Source: Corythoichthys intestinalis (lineage: Eukaryota; Chordata; Actinopteri; Syngnathiformes; Syngnathidae). Taken from it: a stretch of 64,000 nt of DNA. Location of the stretch: NCBI RefSeq assembly GCF_030265065.1, contig NC_080412.1, positions 36,827,001 to 36,891,000 of the forward strand. Direction: 5' to 3'. Made by a program: the position numbers and the translations under genes. Positions within the stretch are counted from its first letter, which is position 1, and the number at the start of each line of letters is the position of its first letter. The notes under the pieces were generated by a model that ran no database searches, was not told the DNA's origin, and saw only the letters and a program-made list of their open reading frames with translations. Below, piece after piece: positions 34,306-48,282 of this stretch.

Positions 34306-37300
34306 AGCTCTAAACAAATCGTTCAAACACATATTCCCACAAAAAACTGCTAAATATACCTATAAACTTAATTACGAATGCATAAAACACCATTAGCTCA
34401 AACAAAAACCTACCTTATTTTGGTCTTAGATGGGAGCAGCTGGATTCAGCCATGTTAAATGAGTTATGTCATTCACTGTTGCCAATAGAGAGCAGTGTAT
34501 CCACCCAAATCAATAAAACTAAATCCAAACACTTTCAAAATAAACCATTAAACGCCATTATAATTAAACAAATCCTCGAAGCAGCAACATTTTATTCTAA
34601 GCTTTTTTCTAATCTAATTACTCGAGTTAATCGATTCGAATAGAATATATGAAGGTGCCGGATAAGTTAAAGATCTTCAAAAAACTCGCACTTTTGATTA
34701 CGTTATATTTACGATCATGTTAATAAATTGTGCTTTGTGGGTTTCTGGGTAACAATATGAAGTCGTTTTACCCACATATAATCTAATAGTCATGTAACAA
34801 TAGGTGGAAAAACCCCTTTGTCATCATCGCGTTGACAACCAAAAATTTGCTGCATATTTTTAGTAGCATATCGCATTGTAATGGAGTGCCAACATAACTT
34901 GTGTCAAAACAATGACTGACAATGTGCTTTTAAGACCTGATGCTATCACAAACAGGTTTTCCTGGTATTTAACAGAAGCACTTAGTGGCTTCACTGCAGG
35001 AATTTTTGTTGGCTCGTGTGCAATTTTTTAAAATCTTTTGAAAAAGCACATTGGCCCCTAACAGTACATGAGCACCATTTTGATATAGTTCATAAACCAA
35101 TGAGACTAAATCGTTCTGCACAGTACTAATGCTTGTTTCACTTGTTCATAGGGAAAGTTACCAGCACGCATTACAGTTCCTCTTTCTGTCCTCAACTCAC
35201 CTCTAAAGAGCAAAAGTGTGGTGACCACGCCAATTGTGAAGGGGAGTCTCAACACAAAGTAAGTCAACATAAGCACAATATTTTTTTTTTTAATTGAACT
35301 GAGAGACTCACGAGATGCTCTCCCTCTAGTATCGGCAGCTTGGGGAGGAACATCATCTTGACCACCATGCCTGCAGGCACCAAGCTGATAGCTGGTAACA
35401 AACCAGTTAGCTTTGTTACAGCACAGCAGTTCCAGCAACTGCAGCAGCAAGGACAAGCTACACAGGTTTGTGCCAAAGTTGACTTGGAAATAGACAGAGT
35501 GCAATGATAGCCATTGGAGTACATCTAAATTTTTCAGTTATTTGCTTTTTAACCCTCATAAACAAAATTTTAAATAGACTATATGTTGCTATAGCATATA
35601 TATGATACATTAACAGTATATGTAATGATACTATACTGATGATACTATATGATATTTTTTAATCTGATGCGTTACACTATATATCATGTACACTGCAAAA
35701 ACACACCTCGATAAAACTACCGTATCGGCCCGAATATAAGACTGTGTTTTTTGTATTGAAATAAGACTGAAAAAGTGGGAGTCGTCTTATACTCGGGGTC
35801 TAGCCGTTATACCCATTCACGACTCTAGATGGCGCCAGATATCGATGAAGCGATGTTCTGTCATGACAGATCTCAGCTACTCTCAAGTTTAACCAGTTTG
35901 CATTATTTTATTGCAATGTTTTTCCTTATTCAGATTTGTTTCAAGACTACAGTTACAGTTAGACCTCACTTTGATGGTTAATGCAGTTATTGCAATTTTT
36001 GTTTTTTTTATCACAATAGATTGGTTTATTGACATTTCAAAAACCAGAAGCCATTCATTTACGAATGTGATTGATGTTCAGATATTAAGATTTAAATTAG
36101 GCAAAATAACATGCTTTTTCGCTCAAAGATATTGGTATAATCATTTGTTTCAGATATACTGCAATTATTTTCTGTATAAAAATTAATTAATTGTTCAAAA
36201 AGTCTTTTTTTCAAACTTGAGTCTTGAAAAAGCGGGGGTCGTCTTATAATCAAGGCCGACTTATATTCGGGCCAATACGGTACAGAAATTTTCATCATTC
36301 ACAAATAATTCCCCTTAGCCTGGATTAAACGGTATTATATGAATACCATCATATATCGCATTTTTGCAATTTTTTTGCAATCAGTTTTCTCACTTTTTTA
36401 AAATGAATGAATAATAAAAAAATAAATACAATCAAAGTATATTGAAGCACCTTAAAACTATAATGCAACAAAAAAATGGAGAAACCAAGATAACATTTTA
36501 TAATAAAGAAAATGATCAATTGTTTTAAGAAAATTTAGGGGGAAAAAATTATGAATACAAGGATAAATGAGGGAAACAAGGGGGGGGAAACTCAGGAAAA
36601 ACAGTCCAATAAAATCTAATAAAATACTGAATGTAATATGCTACACAAAAACATGGTGACTCAACCAAAGTTTTCCCAAACAGAGCTATTCAAGTCATCT
36701 GGTGAAAAAAATTCTAGTTTTAATATTGCAATATAAATTGCAGACCCCCAAAAAGTCGCAATGTAAGTTTTTTCCAATATTGTTCAACCCTAGTATCAGT
36801 AATATTTACTTAAAGTATGTGGAATAGTCTGAAACATTAATGCTAGTCTTTAACACTCAAAACAAGATGAAGAAAATTTGACTACTTTTAAGAAAAATTA
36901 TCCGAGTAAGACATAAATTTGCAGTGTAGAAATGATTTGTACGTTACATTCCAGTGTTAATTTTTGGAGGGATGTGGTGTAAATGTGTCAGAAATGTACT
37001 GAATAGACAATACCATTTGTTTCAAACATTATTTAACGGCATTTTTTTCTCCATTTAGGTGAAAAATTACCAACTTCTAGATATATGGACTAGATAAGAA
37101 CAAATAGTAATATTTAAGTGCAATAATCTTACACATTTATCTATTAACTCGTCTTTAACACTCAAAACAAGATGGAAAAAAATATTTGACTAGATTTAAG
37201 AAAAAATTCTTGAGTAAGACGTTATAAATTTAATGTAGATCACTACTAGTAGCAGTAGTAGCTCACTTCCTTATCTGGTGTTAAGCATCATCTGTCACAC

Positions 37301-37447
37301 CTTCAGGTTCGCATTCAGACAGTTCAGGCACAGCAGCTGCAGCAGCACATGGCGGCAGCTTCCCCGAAACCCGTCTCCACGGTCGTCGTCACAACGGCAC
37401 CTTCGTCAAAGTGTCCGCCGGATCATCCGCCTGCACCTCCTCAGTGA
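12735..37447 (+). CDS. nfrkb: Nuclear factor related to kappa-B-binding protein (INO80 complex subunit G), complete
   Basis: Metazoan-specific INO80 chromatin-remodelling subunit; its DEUBAD domain binds and inhibits the deubiquitinase UCHL5. Coding exons: 12735-12860, 12960-13161, 15967-16094, 16178-16349, 16449-16553, 18197-18270, 18339-18420, 18480-18672, 18749-18860, 18920-19046, 20898-20975, 21056-21132, 21200-21246, 21316-21376, 21453-21627, 21709-21815, 21888-22011, 25861-25940, 26059-26261, 26338-26608, 26682-26861, 29811-30533, 35152-35258, 35330-35465, 37307-37447. Total 3831 bp, 1276 residues (human about 1,300). DEUBAD lies at about residues 30-150 ([18 protein letters not shown]), the lysine-rich segment near 305, the winged-helix domain about 360-490, the conserved core [19 protein letters not shown] near 540, and the Ser/Thr/Pro/Gln-rich tail from about 690. 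The start matches human MDSLDHMLTDPLE. Every junction is GT-AG and in phase, with no damaged exon. Several introns host transposons. Confidence 0.97.
13268..13430 (+). mobile_element. MITE fragment, GTCAACGATGACTATAACG family
   Basis: Shares the words CAACGATGACTATAACGAAA and GACTAAAACATAAC with 43840-43945. Reverse pieces are at about 20430-20535 and 33850-34110. Short, AT-rich and non-coding; the superfamily is not determinable here. Confidence 0.5.
13888..15118. mobile_element. hAT-like element, 1.23 kb, parent form of the MITE at 22696
   Basis: TIRs TAGGGCTGGGCGACATGG and the complement of TTTACCGCCCTGCTCTA. Flanks CGTACCGT and CTTACCGT agree at 7 of 8 positions, as expected for a hAT target duplication. 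It contains the GCGTTAGCCGTTAGCGTTAG short array at about 14663-14695. Minus-strand open frames at 14303-14635 and 14692-14919 show no transposase motif. Its two outer parts match the shorter copy at 22696-23001. Lies in nfrkb intron 2. Confidence 0.72.
15143..15378. mobile_element. Small MITE with GATTAATCGATTA ends
   Basis: Begins AAGGCTGCAACAACGAATGG and closes with CCGATTAATCGATTATGAAA. A similar short stretch is at 13619-13710. It is related by its ends to the larger GCTGCAACGATTAATCG family. Followed by a T-run at about 15487-15515. Confidence 0.4.
16669..16856. mobile_element. Tc1-type terminal remnant
   Basis: Begins CAGTGAAGAAAATATGTATT after TA and continues with the ACAAGTTCTCCCACTTAGAA motif of Tc1 termini. 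It is cut off by the second Tc1 copy starting at 16857. Confidence 0.6.
16857..17705 (-). mobile_element. Tc1-like transposon, truncated at its 5' side
   Basis: Left TIR begins CAGTGGGGACAATAAGTATT after TA. On the minus strand it encodes the catalytic half of a Tc1 transposase: [40 protein letters not shown], then out of frame [16 protein letters not shown]. The N-terminal helix-turn-helix and second TIR are missing; the break at about 17705 runs into a small CAGACGGG tandem. Same subfamily as 27004-28776. Lies in nfrkb intron 5. Confidence 0.85.
17800..18015. repeat. Decayed MITE fragments with TATCGATA words
   Basis: GTATCGATAATAGTTGTATC and GGTACCAAGAGG resemble stretches at 24860-25065 and 30590-30710. 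A piece of the CCGATAT MITE family follows near 18000. Too broken to classify. Confidence 0.4.
19060..20279 (-). mobile_element. Tc1-like transposon of a second subfamily, left end missing
   Basis: The right terminus, read inward, is CTAGTCCTTCTAAAAAAATT followed by AGCATATTGTGATAAAG, a familiar fish Tc1 end. Minus-strand transposase pieces include [20 protein letters not shown]-like sequence ([17 protein letters not shown]), [20 protein letters not shown] and, upstream, [20 protein letters not shown], with frame breaks between them. The DLAPAHS form separates it from the DNDPKHT subfamily. Lies in nfrkb intron 10. Confidence 0.85.
20420..20540 (-). mobile_element. MITE fragment, GTCAACGATGACTATAACG family
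   Basis: Contains GCTCGTTATCGTCTTATC and ATATTTTCGTTATAGTCTTT, the reverse of words seen at 13268-13430. Confidence 0.45.
20607..20820. mobile_element. hAT MITE, 214 bp, exact target duplication
   Basis: Ends CAAGGGTGCCCAAGCCCGGT and the complement of CCGGACTCGGGCATCCCTG. The duplication CTTTAGCA is exact at 20599-20606 and 20821-20828. The two halves are subterminal inverted copies (CATGTCTCC and GGAGACATG), so single strands could fold into a hairpin. It sits 70 bp before the nfrkb exon at 20898. Confidence 0.88.
22098..24010 (+). mobile_element. Tc1-like transposon with both TIRs, split by a nested MITE
   Basis: Flanked by TA at 22096-22097 and 24011-24012; TIRs start CAGTGTGGAGAACAAGTATT and the complement of ATACTTGTTCTCGCCACTG and extend about 200 bp. 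The transposase N-terminus at 22458-22690 has a paired-type helix-turn-helix ([17 protein letters not shown], then [11 protein letters not shown]). The catalytic part at 23218-23760 keeps [27 protein letters not shown] and [11 protein letters not shown], an intact D-34-E spacing. The 306-bp MITE at 22696-23001 interrupts the reading frame, and further breaks exist. Lies in nfrkb intron 17. Confidence 0.92.
22696..23001. mobile_element. hAT-like MITE nested in the Tc1 transposase
   Basis: TIRs TAGAGCAGGGCGGTAAACCG and the complement of CATATCGCCCAGCCCTA. The duplication GGATCAGC is exact at 22688-22695 and 23002-23009. It matches the outer parts of 13888-15118 in reverse and is its internal-deletion derivative, 306 bp against 1.23 kb. 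Confidence 0.9.
24013..25312. repeat. Degenerate repeat field in nfrkb intron 17
   Basis: From about 24200 to 24880 there are repeated short phrases such as CAACAGGAAGTGAC, GGACGTCTAGCGGCG and CATTTGGGGACATTC, echoing the CCGTCAATGGCATTGAC satellite of 40725-41340. A decayed TATCGATA MITE follows at 24890-25070. No open frame of interest; the minus-strand frame at 25067-25366 is likely chance. Confidence 0.45.
25313..25525 (-). mobile_element. Probable solo LTR (fossil)
   Basis: 213 bp bounded by TGTAATG and CATTACA, the TG...CA inverted ends of an LTR. On the minus strand it carries an AATAAAG signal (complement of CTTTATT near 25370). No internal region is attached, so it would be the remnant of recombination between two LTRs. 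Direct repeats of the host flank are not clear, which lowers confidence. Lies in nfrkb intron 17. Confidence 0.4.
27004..28776 (-). mobile_element. Tc1-like transposon, nearly full length, with a small insert in its left TIR
   Basis: Left terminus GGCAGTGAGGAAAATAAGTA. The minus-strand transposase begins at 28465 ([20 protein letters not shown]), with helix-turn-helix phrases [20 protein letters not shown] and [20 protein letters not shown]. The frame slips near 27870 and resumes as [33 protein letters not shown] and [15 protein letters not shown]. The right TIR stops at TCTAATCTTTTCAAGT, lacking its last 50 or so bases. A 210-bp foreign segment interrupts the left TIR at 27107-27318. Lies in nfrkb intron 21. 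Confidence 0.9.
27107..27318. other. Foreign 210-bp insert in a Tc1 terminal repeat
   Basis: Comparison with 16857-17705 shows the TIR sequence broken between GGGTGAA and CCTCAACCATGAGAGAC. The insert (TTGCTGCCCCACTCAGGCGA, ATGATGCGGAAGGGATCC, CTTGTGGCAAAGCATC) is more GC-rich than its surroundings and has no TIR or tail that I can see. Origin unknown. Confidence 0.5.
28777..29230. other. nfrkb intron 21, unassigned
   Basis: No repeat or gene recognised; a purine-rich A-run lies at about 28902-28930. Confidence 0.35.
29231..29740 (-). mobile_element. hAT (Charlie-like) transposase fragment
   Basis: Minus frame 29377-29622 contains [21 protein letters not shown], the N-terminal BED-type zinc finger of hAT transposases of the SCAND3/ZBED kind. 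A TIR-like CAGTGCTTCTCAATTATTG starts at 29231. The catalytic domain is absent. It ends about 70 bp before the nfrkb exon at 29811. Confidence 0.65.
30590..31060. repeat. MITE fragments in nfrkb intron 22
   Basis: TAGGGGTGGGAACCGCACAA starts a short hAT-type terminus to about 30710. Another fragment at 30860-31030 (TTTTCGTCTCAGTCTTTTGG) matches 15720-15830 in reverse. Neither is complete. Confidence 0.45.
31266..33772 (+). mobile_element. hAT element with transposase remnants, interrupted by a TTAA-type element
   Basis: TIRs CAGAGGTCCCGGAACCGCGG and the complement of ATTTTTAATTCATGACCCCTG-like sequence. Flanks GGCTAAAG and GACTAAGG agree at 6 of 8. The left part encodes [16 protein letters not shown] and [14 protein letters not shown]-type sequence; the right part (33276-33491) encodes [24 protein letters not shown], both typical of SCAND3/ZBED-like hAT transposases. 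Stops are present. The 1.5-kb element at 31765-33282 splits it. Lies in nfrkb intron 22. Confidence 0.72.
31765..33282 (+). mobile_element. TTAA-target TIR element of about 1.5 kb, copy 1
   Basis: Preceded by TTAA at 31761-31764; starts AGTGCCTGTGACACGAAAAA and ends in a decayed complement (CTCGTGTCATATGCTCTT). Collinear with 52105-53650 along its length (ATGGACCGCTTGGATGTGTG, GGACCATTGGACTTACGAGG, CATTTTGC-GCTCTCTTCG). A 170-bp segment is tandemly duplicated inside at about 32760-33060. The TTAA target suggests piggyBac or Kolobok, but no transposase is visible. Confidence 0.65.
33850..34110 (-). mobile_element. MITE, GTCAACGATGACTATAACG family, reverse copy
   Basis: Ends CGTTATCATCGTTGACGAAA; contains GCTCGTTATCGTCTCATCG and GGAGAGCAGCACACTACATG-like inner sequence shared in reverse with 13430-13520. 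Confidence 0.5.
34130..34645 (-). mobile_element. hAT-like repeat, GCTGCAACGATTAATCG family, reverse partial copy
   Basis: Carries TGAATGAGGATCTAAGTA, CATAGCAAAAGTCTGCTAGC and ATTACTCGAGTTAATCGATT in the order of the family's reverse strand. A T-run lies at about 34269-34302. Confidence 0.6.
34650..35151. other. nfrkb intron 22, distal part
   Basis: Unassigned AT-rich intron up to the acceptor GTTCATAG at 35151. Nothing recognised. Confidence 0.35.
35720..36280. mobile_element. TA-flanked MITE with CCGTATCGGCCCGAATATAA ends
   Basis: Left end CCGTATCGGCCCGAATATAA, right end the complement of TTATATTCGGGCCAATACGG, both bounded by TA. The inner termini also match (GACTGAAAAAGTGGGAGTCG and CTTGAAAAAGCGGGGGTCGT). 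561 bp, without a coding frame. Lies in nfrkb intron 24. Confidence 0.75.
36281..37306. other. nfrkb intron 24, distal part
   Basis: AT-rich. A diffuse internal repetition (TCTTTAACACTCAAAACAAG at about 36847 and 37151, each followed by a TTTGACTA phrase and GAGTAAGAC) points to an old local duplication with a spacing of about 300 bp. No gene. Confidence 0.45.
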
Positions 37448-37624
37448 TTTGAGCCTGCCATCTGACGTCCTTATTTGTGTTTGTTATCTTTTCGGTGTGA
37501 CTCCAAAGCACGTGTTCATATTGCATTATCGCTGTTTGACTATGTTAAGTTTTTCAAGTAACCTACCTACATTTCATGAATTGTGAAGCCTATATAAAAT
37601 GAGTACTGGACAGTAATGTCAATG

Positions 37625-37730
37625 ATTAAAGCTCACGCCCTCAATTTGATTGAATAGACTTCATTTCAATGATTGGGAAGCAGTAAAATCGTGTGCGCAC
37701 CTTCACAAACCACTACAGAAAATTAATAAA
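37625..37730 (+). terminator. nfrkb polyadenylation signals
   Basis: ATTAAA at 37625-37630 lies 178 nt after the stop codon. A second signal, AATAAA at 37725-37730, overlaps the 8-bp target duplication of the transposon beginning at 37736, so any cleavage from it would fall inside the transposon. Which is used is unknown. Confidence 0.5.
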
Positions 37731-37735
37731 AATAC

Positions 37736-39521
37736 TAGGGCTGTCAAATGATTAAAATTTTTAATTGAGTTAATCACAGCTTAAAAATTAATCGCAATTC
37801 AAAGTATAAAATATTAGGGCCGTCAAAATTAACGCGTTAACGGGCGGTAATTTTCTAAATTAATCACGTTAAAATATTTAACGCAATTAACGCACGCGCG
37901 GAACGATCCACTCAAGCATTGCCGCGAACAGACCACAATGGCGCCATTTGAAGTATATTGAGCGCTAAGGGCAGAGACAAGCAAGTGGAGTGGATGCAGG
38001 TGTTACCGGCATTATCAGATTGAGCAGTGAAGAAGAAAGTGGTCGAGCGAGAGAGTAGAGAAAGTGCGCAGTTAGCGCAGGCTCAAGTTCTGTGTCCGCC
38101 ACATGCTTTTGTTTTGTTAATAAAAGCCATCCAACGCCTCTCGCTTTTTATATGTACACCGCTAAAGAGGAAATCGGACGAACTGAGCCAACCGACGTTA
38201 ACGAGCCAACATTAATCGCCGGTACACTCCTCACTACGGTGAGGCGTTTAAAGCACCGCCAATTACCAAGAAGGGCGACCCAGGCATTTATTGGAGCCGC
38301 GCTATTGATTGGTATAAGCTGTGGCATTTCTACCAAAACAATTATAACTATTGTTGCGAGCGACATGGGGAAGAATGACTGGACCTATTGAACACAACGC
38401 AGAGAAGATATACCATTTGCAGCCACCACTGTGACTCATGGTTGCTCAAATTCCCATCATGCATTTGGGCAGTTAAGAAGATTTGAGTCGCTACAGTATA
38501 ATTTAGTGAAAGTACAACAAAAATAATATTCCTATCTCTCAAAAATAACAATGTTCACAAAAAGAAAAGCGCTCAATGCAAAGAGAACTGGCACTCCCAA
38601 TCAAAATAGCTATCCAAAATAATACTCTATTCAAACATTTAGTTTAGCTCAACAAATACACTAGATGGCAATATTTAGTCACAATATACAAACTATCAAA
38701 ATTATTATTGTACTCACATTTATCTTTTAAGGATTACAATTCTTTCTATCCGTGGATCCCTTTCACAAAAAGAATGTTTATAATGGTAATGCCATCATGT
38801 GGATTTATTATAATAAACAAATACAGTACTTATGTACAGTATGTTGAATGTATACATCCTTCTTATCTTTGCATTCCAACAATAATTAACAGAAAAATAT
38901 GGCATATTTTGGAGATGGTTTGAATTGGGATTAATTACGATTAATTTAAGCTGTGAATAACTCGATTAAAAATTTTAATCGTTTGACAGCCCTATAATAT
39001 ATGCCATATTTTTCTGTAAATTATTGTTGGAATGGAAAGATAAGACACGAGACGGATATATACATTCAACATACTGTACATAAGTACTGTATTTGTTTAT
39101 TATAACAATAAATCAACAAGATGGCATTATTATTAACATTCTGTTAAAGCGATCCATGGATAGACTTGTAGTTCTTAAAAGATAAATGTTAGTACAAGTT
39201 ATAGAAATTTTATATTAAAACCCCTCAATGTTTTCATTTCAATAAAGTTTGTAAAATTTTCAATCAAAAAAATAAACTAGTAGCTCGCCATTGTTGATGT
39301 CAATAATAATTATGGTGCTGAAACCCATAAAATCAGTCGCACCCAAGCGCCAGCACAGGGCACAAAACACCAAAAAAACACAAGTAACAAGCGGAAATGA
39401 CACTTGGTTGTCATTTTAATCTGTTTGAGCGGGGCATGTGCGTTAAATGCGTCAAATATTTTAACGTGATTAATTTTTTAAAAAATTACCGCCCGTTAAC
39501 GCGATCATTTTGACAACCCTA
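37736..39521. mobile_element. hAT-like MITE (TAGGGCTGTCAAA family), outer copy, exact target duplication
   Basis: Starts TAGGGCTGTCAAATGATTAA and ends ATTTTGACAACCCTA. The duplication AAAAATAC is exact at 37728-37735 and 39522-39529. A second family member at 37815-38994 is nested within it. It fills nearly the whole interval between the convergent genes nfrkb and tmem45b. Confidence 0.85.
37815..38994. mobile_element. hAT-like MITE of the same family, nested inner copy
   Basis: Starts TAGGGCCGTCAAAATTAACG and ends TCGTTTGACAGCCCTA. Flanks TAAAATAT and TAATATAT agree at 7 of 8. It lies in the opposite orientation to its host copy. The open frames at 38027-38391 have no recognisable product. 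Confidence 0.8.
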
Positions 39522-39591
39522 AAAAATACAAAATTATCTTTCGTGTTTTAGCATTAATGTATTTGTCAAGAAAAAAAAAAATCATGCCAGT

Positions 39592-39597
39592 TTTAAT
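39592..39597 (-). terminator. tmem45b polyadenylation signal
   Basis: ATTAAA on the minus strand 55 nt after the stop codon, implying a very short 3' UTR that ends near 39570, just outside the transposon block. Confidence 0.5.
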
Positions 39598-39651
39598 TAC
39601 ACAGTGTGAATCATTTTCAACCAAACAAAAAGACTGTACATTATAAAGCAA

Positions 39652-43501
<3,850 letters not shown>

Positions 43502-43769
43502 GATGAGGCCTAAAAAATAGAAAACGGGCACATTAGTCATCACTCCTTTCTAGGCTTTCATTTTATGATCTTCAGATAGCTTCTCATGATAAGAAATCAC
43601 AATCAGAAACATAAACATGTGCACTGTGTGCACTGAGCAATTGTTTATTGTGCCAAAGACATCAGCAGAGTCATCTCAAACAGCCTTTTCTTTGATTTTT
43701 GTCTTACTGATTGACTGATTAAACGTGACTGTTTATGTATCCTTTTATTTGTGTTTTTATTTCTTATTA

Positions 43770-43945
43770 GAGTTGTCCGATATCGGCTGATAAAAGCATT
43801 TTATAATGATATCGGATAATATCGGCATCGGTTTTGGGCACCTGTTTTCGTCAACGATGACTATAACGAAAATATTTGGTCGACGAACATTTTTTTAAAG
43901 ACGATAACGAGCTAAAAATGTGACTTGGGAGACTAAAACATAACG
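43770..43945. mobile_element. Two abutting MITE fragments upstream of tmem45b
   Basis: 43770-43836 starts TTAGAGTTGTCCGATATCGG (CCGATAT family); 43840-43945 starts TGTTTTCGTCAACGATGACT. Both are partial. Confidence 0.5.
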
Positions 43946-44885
43946 AACAACATAGGGACATAACACTAGCAACTCTTTAGGCTGCTCGAATTGTCCCCAC
44001 CAACTTTTCAGCAACCTTATTTGCAGGATACAATGAGTTCAGCTATAAAGGTAATTTAGATTGTCTTCCAATGTGTTGTTAGGATAGAGTTAACCCTACC
44101 ATTATTAAGTGAATTACTTGCATTATGTTCAGACTTAGATTTACCCCTTTTCACTTAGTAGTGCCGGTCCATTTCCCCCCCCCAAAAAAACACGTTTGAT
44201 TGGCTGATGACTACAACCCCCACATTCACACAATCCCGACAGAAATGCATGTCAATATGCCGACTCCTCCACCCTCATTGAAGACTAGGGATATTAGGGT
44301 TTTTTATCGGCCGACAGCAGCAGCAGCAGCCACTGTAAGTATTGTAAAAATATGTCAATGTTGTGGAGGTGGGGAACACACCACAATTTTTGCTACTGAA
44401 AGTCCAATGTGCATCAGAGTTAGCATAACATTAAACTGCGTGAACTTTTTAACCTGTAAAACTCGAGTAGAAAGCTGCTTAGAAGGGTGTCTTCCTGTAT
44501 GTTTTCTACTGTCAACTTTAATTCAACTGTGCATTTTGTGCATTTATTCTATAATTAAAACGTATATACTTTATATTTTTTTATAATTTTATATTTGCAG
44601 CCTACATACATTTTTTAACACCCCCCCACCCCAAAAAAACACACAAAAACACAACTACTGTAAATTTCTATTATATGAACCAAGCATTTTGAAAAATGAC
44701 TTTCTCCCTATGAAAATCATTTTAAATATTTTTCATTTTTATGTATTAACTAGCTATGTTTGAGAAATGTACCCAATCTGTTTGGTCTTTTTAATGTCCC
44801 GTTACTAGCAAAAAATTTACATGCAGGTTATGCTGTAATAACGTCCATACCAATGTTGAGACCAAACCTACGTCCTTGAATAGTA
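43946..44885 (+). mobile_element. AAGGGCGTAGGTTTG family, copy 2
   Basis: Shares ACTGTCAACTTTAAT, GTTAGCATAACATTAAACTG and CCTGTAAAACTCGAGTAGAA with copy 1. Ends with CAAACCTACGTCCTTG at about 44865-44880, the inverted form of the family start. Its left end is replaced by the MITE fragments at 43770-43945. Confidence 0.6.
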
Positions 44886-45249
44886 TCAATGAATGCACTT
44901 TTCCCATAACTTCAGTTAAAGTTGTTTAAAGTTGTTACATTTATCATGATTAAAACATCCAGTGGGGCATCACAATACAATTAGCCATATTATGTTAAAT
45001 CCACGACCGCAAAGGCACGTGCGGGGGGGTGCTTGAGCACCAGCCCCTTTGACTGGGCTTTTTTTTTGTTTTTTGTGTTTTTTGGTGCGTGTGTGTGTGT
45101 GCAGACACGCCACCGAGTACTTGAACACAGAAAACACCTTTAAAGAAAAATAAATAAATAAAAAAGCTGTCTGTGTGCCGCTAAGCCGCCGCATCCGTCA
45201 TCAGCTGGTTGAAGAGCACAATAGGTAAGAATAACACCATTTGCAAGGA
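44886..45249. other. Intergenic, unassigned
   Basis: Contains a short TG microsatellite near 45085-45105 and no gene. Confidence 0.35.
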
Positions 45250-45423
45250 TATCCAGGTATAAAATGTATATGATTGGGAAAAATTATCGGGAATGATTGG
45301 AATTGAATCAGAAGCAAAAAAAAAAGCAATCGAATCTGGAAATATCGGGATCGGCAGATACTCATACTTAAACGACCGGAATCGGATCGGGAGCAAAAAA
45401 AAAACATGATCGGAACAACCCTA
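45250..45423 (-). mobile_element. Partial hAT-like MITE (TAGGGTTGTTCCGATC family)
   Basis: Ends CATGATCGGAACAACCCTA; only the distal 175 bp remain. Confidence 0.7.
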
Positions 45424-45429
45424 GTTGTA

Positions 45430-45725
45430 AGGTGTAGTGCTGCAACGATTAATCGATTAACTCGAGTATTCGATTAGAAAAAAAGATTTGAATTAAATTT
45501 TGCTGCTTCAAGTATTCATTTCATTAAAGTTGCGTTGTAATGGTTTATTTTGAAAGTGTTTACATTTAGTTTTATTGATTTGGGTGGATACACTGCCTTC
45601 TAGTCTGCCTCATTTCACATGGCTGGATCCAGGTGCTCCCTGTTAAGACCAACATCAGCTGAGTTTTTGTTTGAGCTAGTTTTTTTTTTTACATTTTAGT
45701 TTAGTTATTAACTTCTGTTCAAGCT
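45430..45725 (+). mobile_element. GCTGCAACGATTAATCG family, partial copy
   Basis: Starts AGTGCTGCAACGATTAATCG and runs through GATTTGGGTGGATACACTGC and GCTCCCTGTTAAGACCAAC, as in 60612-61663, then is lost. Confidence 0.65.
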
Positions 45726-46904
45726 CTGCTCATCAACTCTTTAACAATTTCAATATTCTGAAAATGCAATCCTAAATTTTATCCAGTCATAAAATGGAAA
45801 AATATATATATCTCATAATCTCACCTCATTAGTCTCTAGGATATCCTGTTCAGATCAGGAGTCATAAAGCAGGTTCCATGCACAAACTTTTCAAACAAAC
45901 GAGCAATGTTTCGAAATCTGTCATTTAAATGATTAATTGCATGGAGTACCGACCGAGTAGAGCACGTCTATTTTGTATGTACAGCTTCGAGCGAGTCAAA
46001 CAAGTTTTTCCTTGTCGACCTCCATTACAAATGTCACTAATGTGATGCGCAAAACAGTACAGCTTAGTTAAGGAAAAGTTGCCACGTTACCTTAACGTGT
46101 GTCGCCGATTCCGAATGAAAAGCGTGTAGCTCGACGACCAATGTGCGAACTTAGGCACCTGTTACACGACAAAATGAGATCGTGCCGAGTGTTTACATCA
46201 CTGAGCCCCTCCCAACATTTGCCTGTCTTTCGCACGCTTCCTCATTGGCTTTTTTTTTTTTTTTTTTTTTTTTTTAACTGAAACAACAACAAAAATACTG
46301 TACTCGCATATATCCACACATTCAAGACTGAGAAACAACAATAAATCATGAGGAAAATAAAAATAAAATTTAAAAAGTCAAAGTGCAGTATGCCAGGCTC
46401 TTAAAATATATTATATTAAATAAACACATTCAATTTGGAGCACAAATACAATGTTTTTTAAGCTTTTGGGATTTTTTTAAAGACCCATTTCTGTTTTTGT
46501 AAGGCAATAAAATCAAGTTTTGTCCTTAAGGGCTTCATATCATATTTTTCCCCAATGTTGTTCCACCATAGACAAACTGTGAATCCTTGGCTGCTCAATT
46601 TCATTAAAGTTAATGAATAAATATGAATACAACTAGTAGCATAGGAAGTGAGATTGCCAATATTTTGCTAATGTTTAACCAAAATGTCAACAAAAAATGC
46701 AAGCCTCAAAGCAATCTCCCATGACTACTGGCAGAAACGTAACATGATATTAGGGGAAAGCTTGATTTGAAATTTTAAAATGATGTCTATCCCTTTAAGA
46801 GACAGTGGTCACTACAATGGACAGCATTCAAAAGTTAACGTTTTAGAGTAAGTGACTATTTTTGGTCATTTAAAAAAAAAAAAAAAAATCACTATTCTGT
46901 ATTA
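45726..46904. other. Intergenic, unassigned
   Basis: AT-rich with T- and A-runs at about 46248-46275 and 46869-46888. No gene or named repeat. Confidence 0.35.

Positions 46905-48282
<1,378 letters not shown>

Noticed and set aside
36092-36298. Minus frame with [20 protein letters not shown]
   Set aside because: It is the translated terminal repeat of the TA-flanked MITE at 35720-36280.
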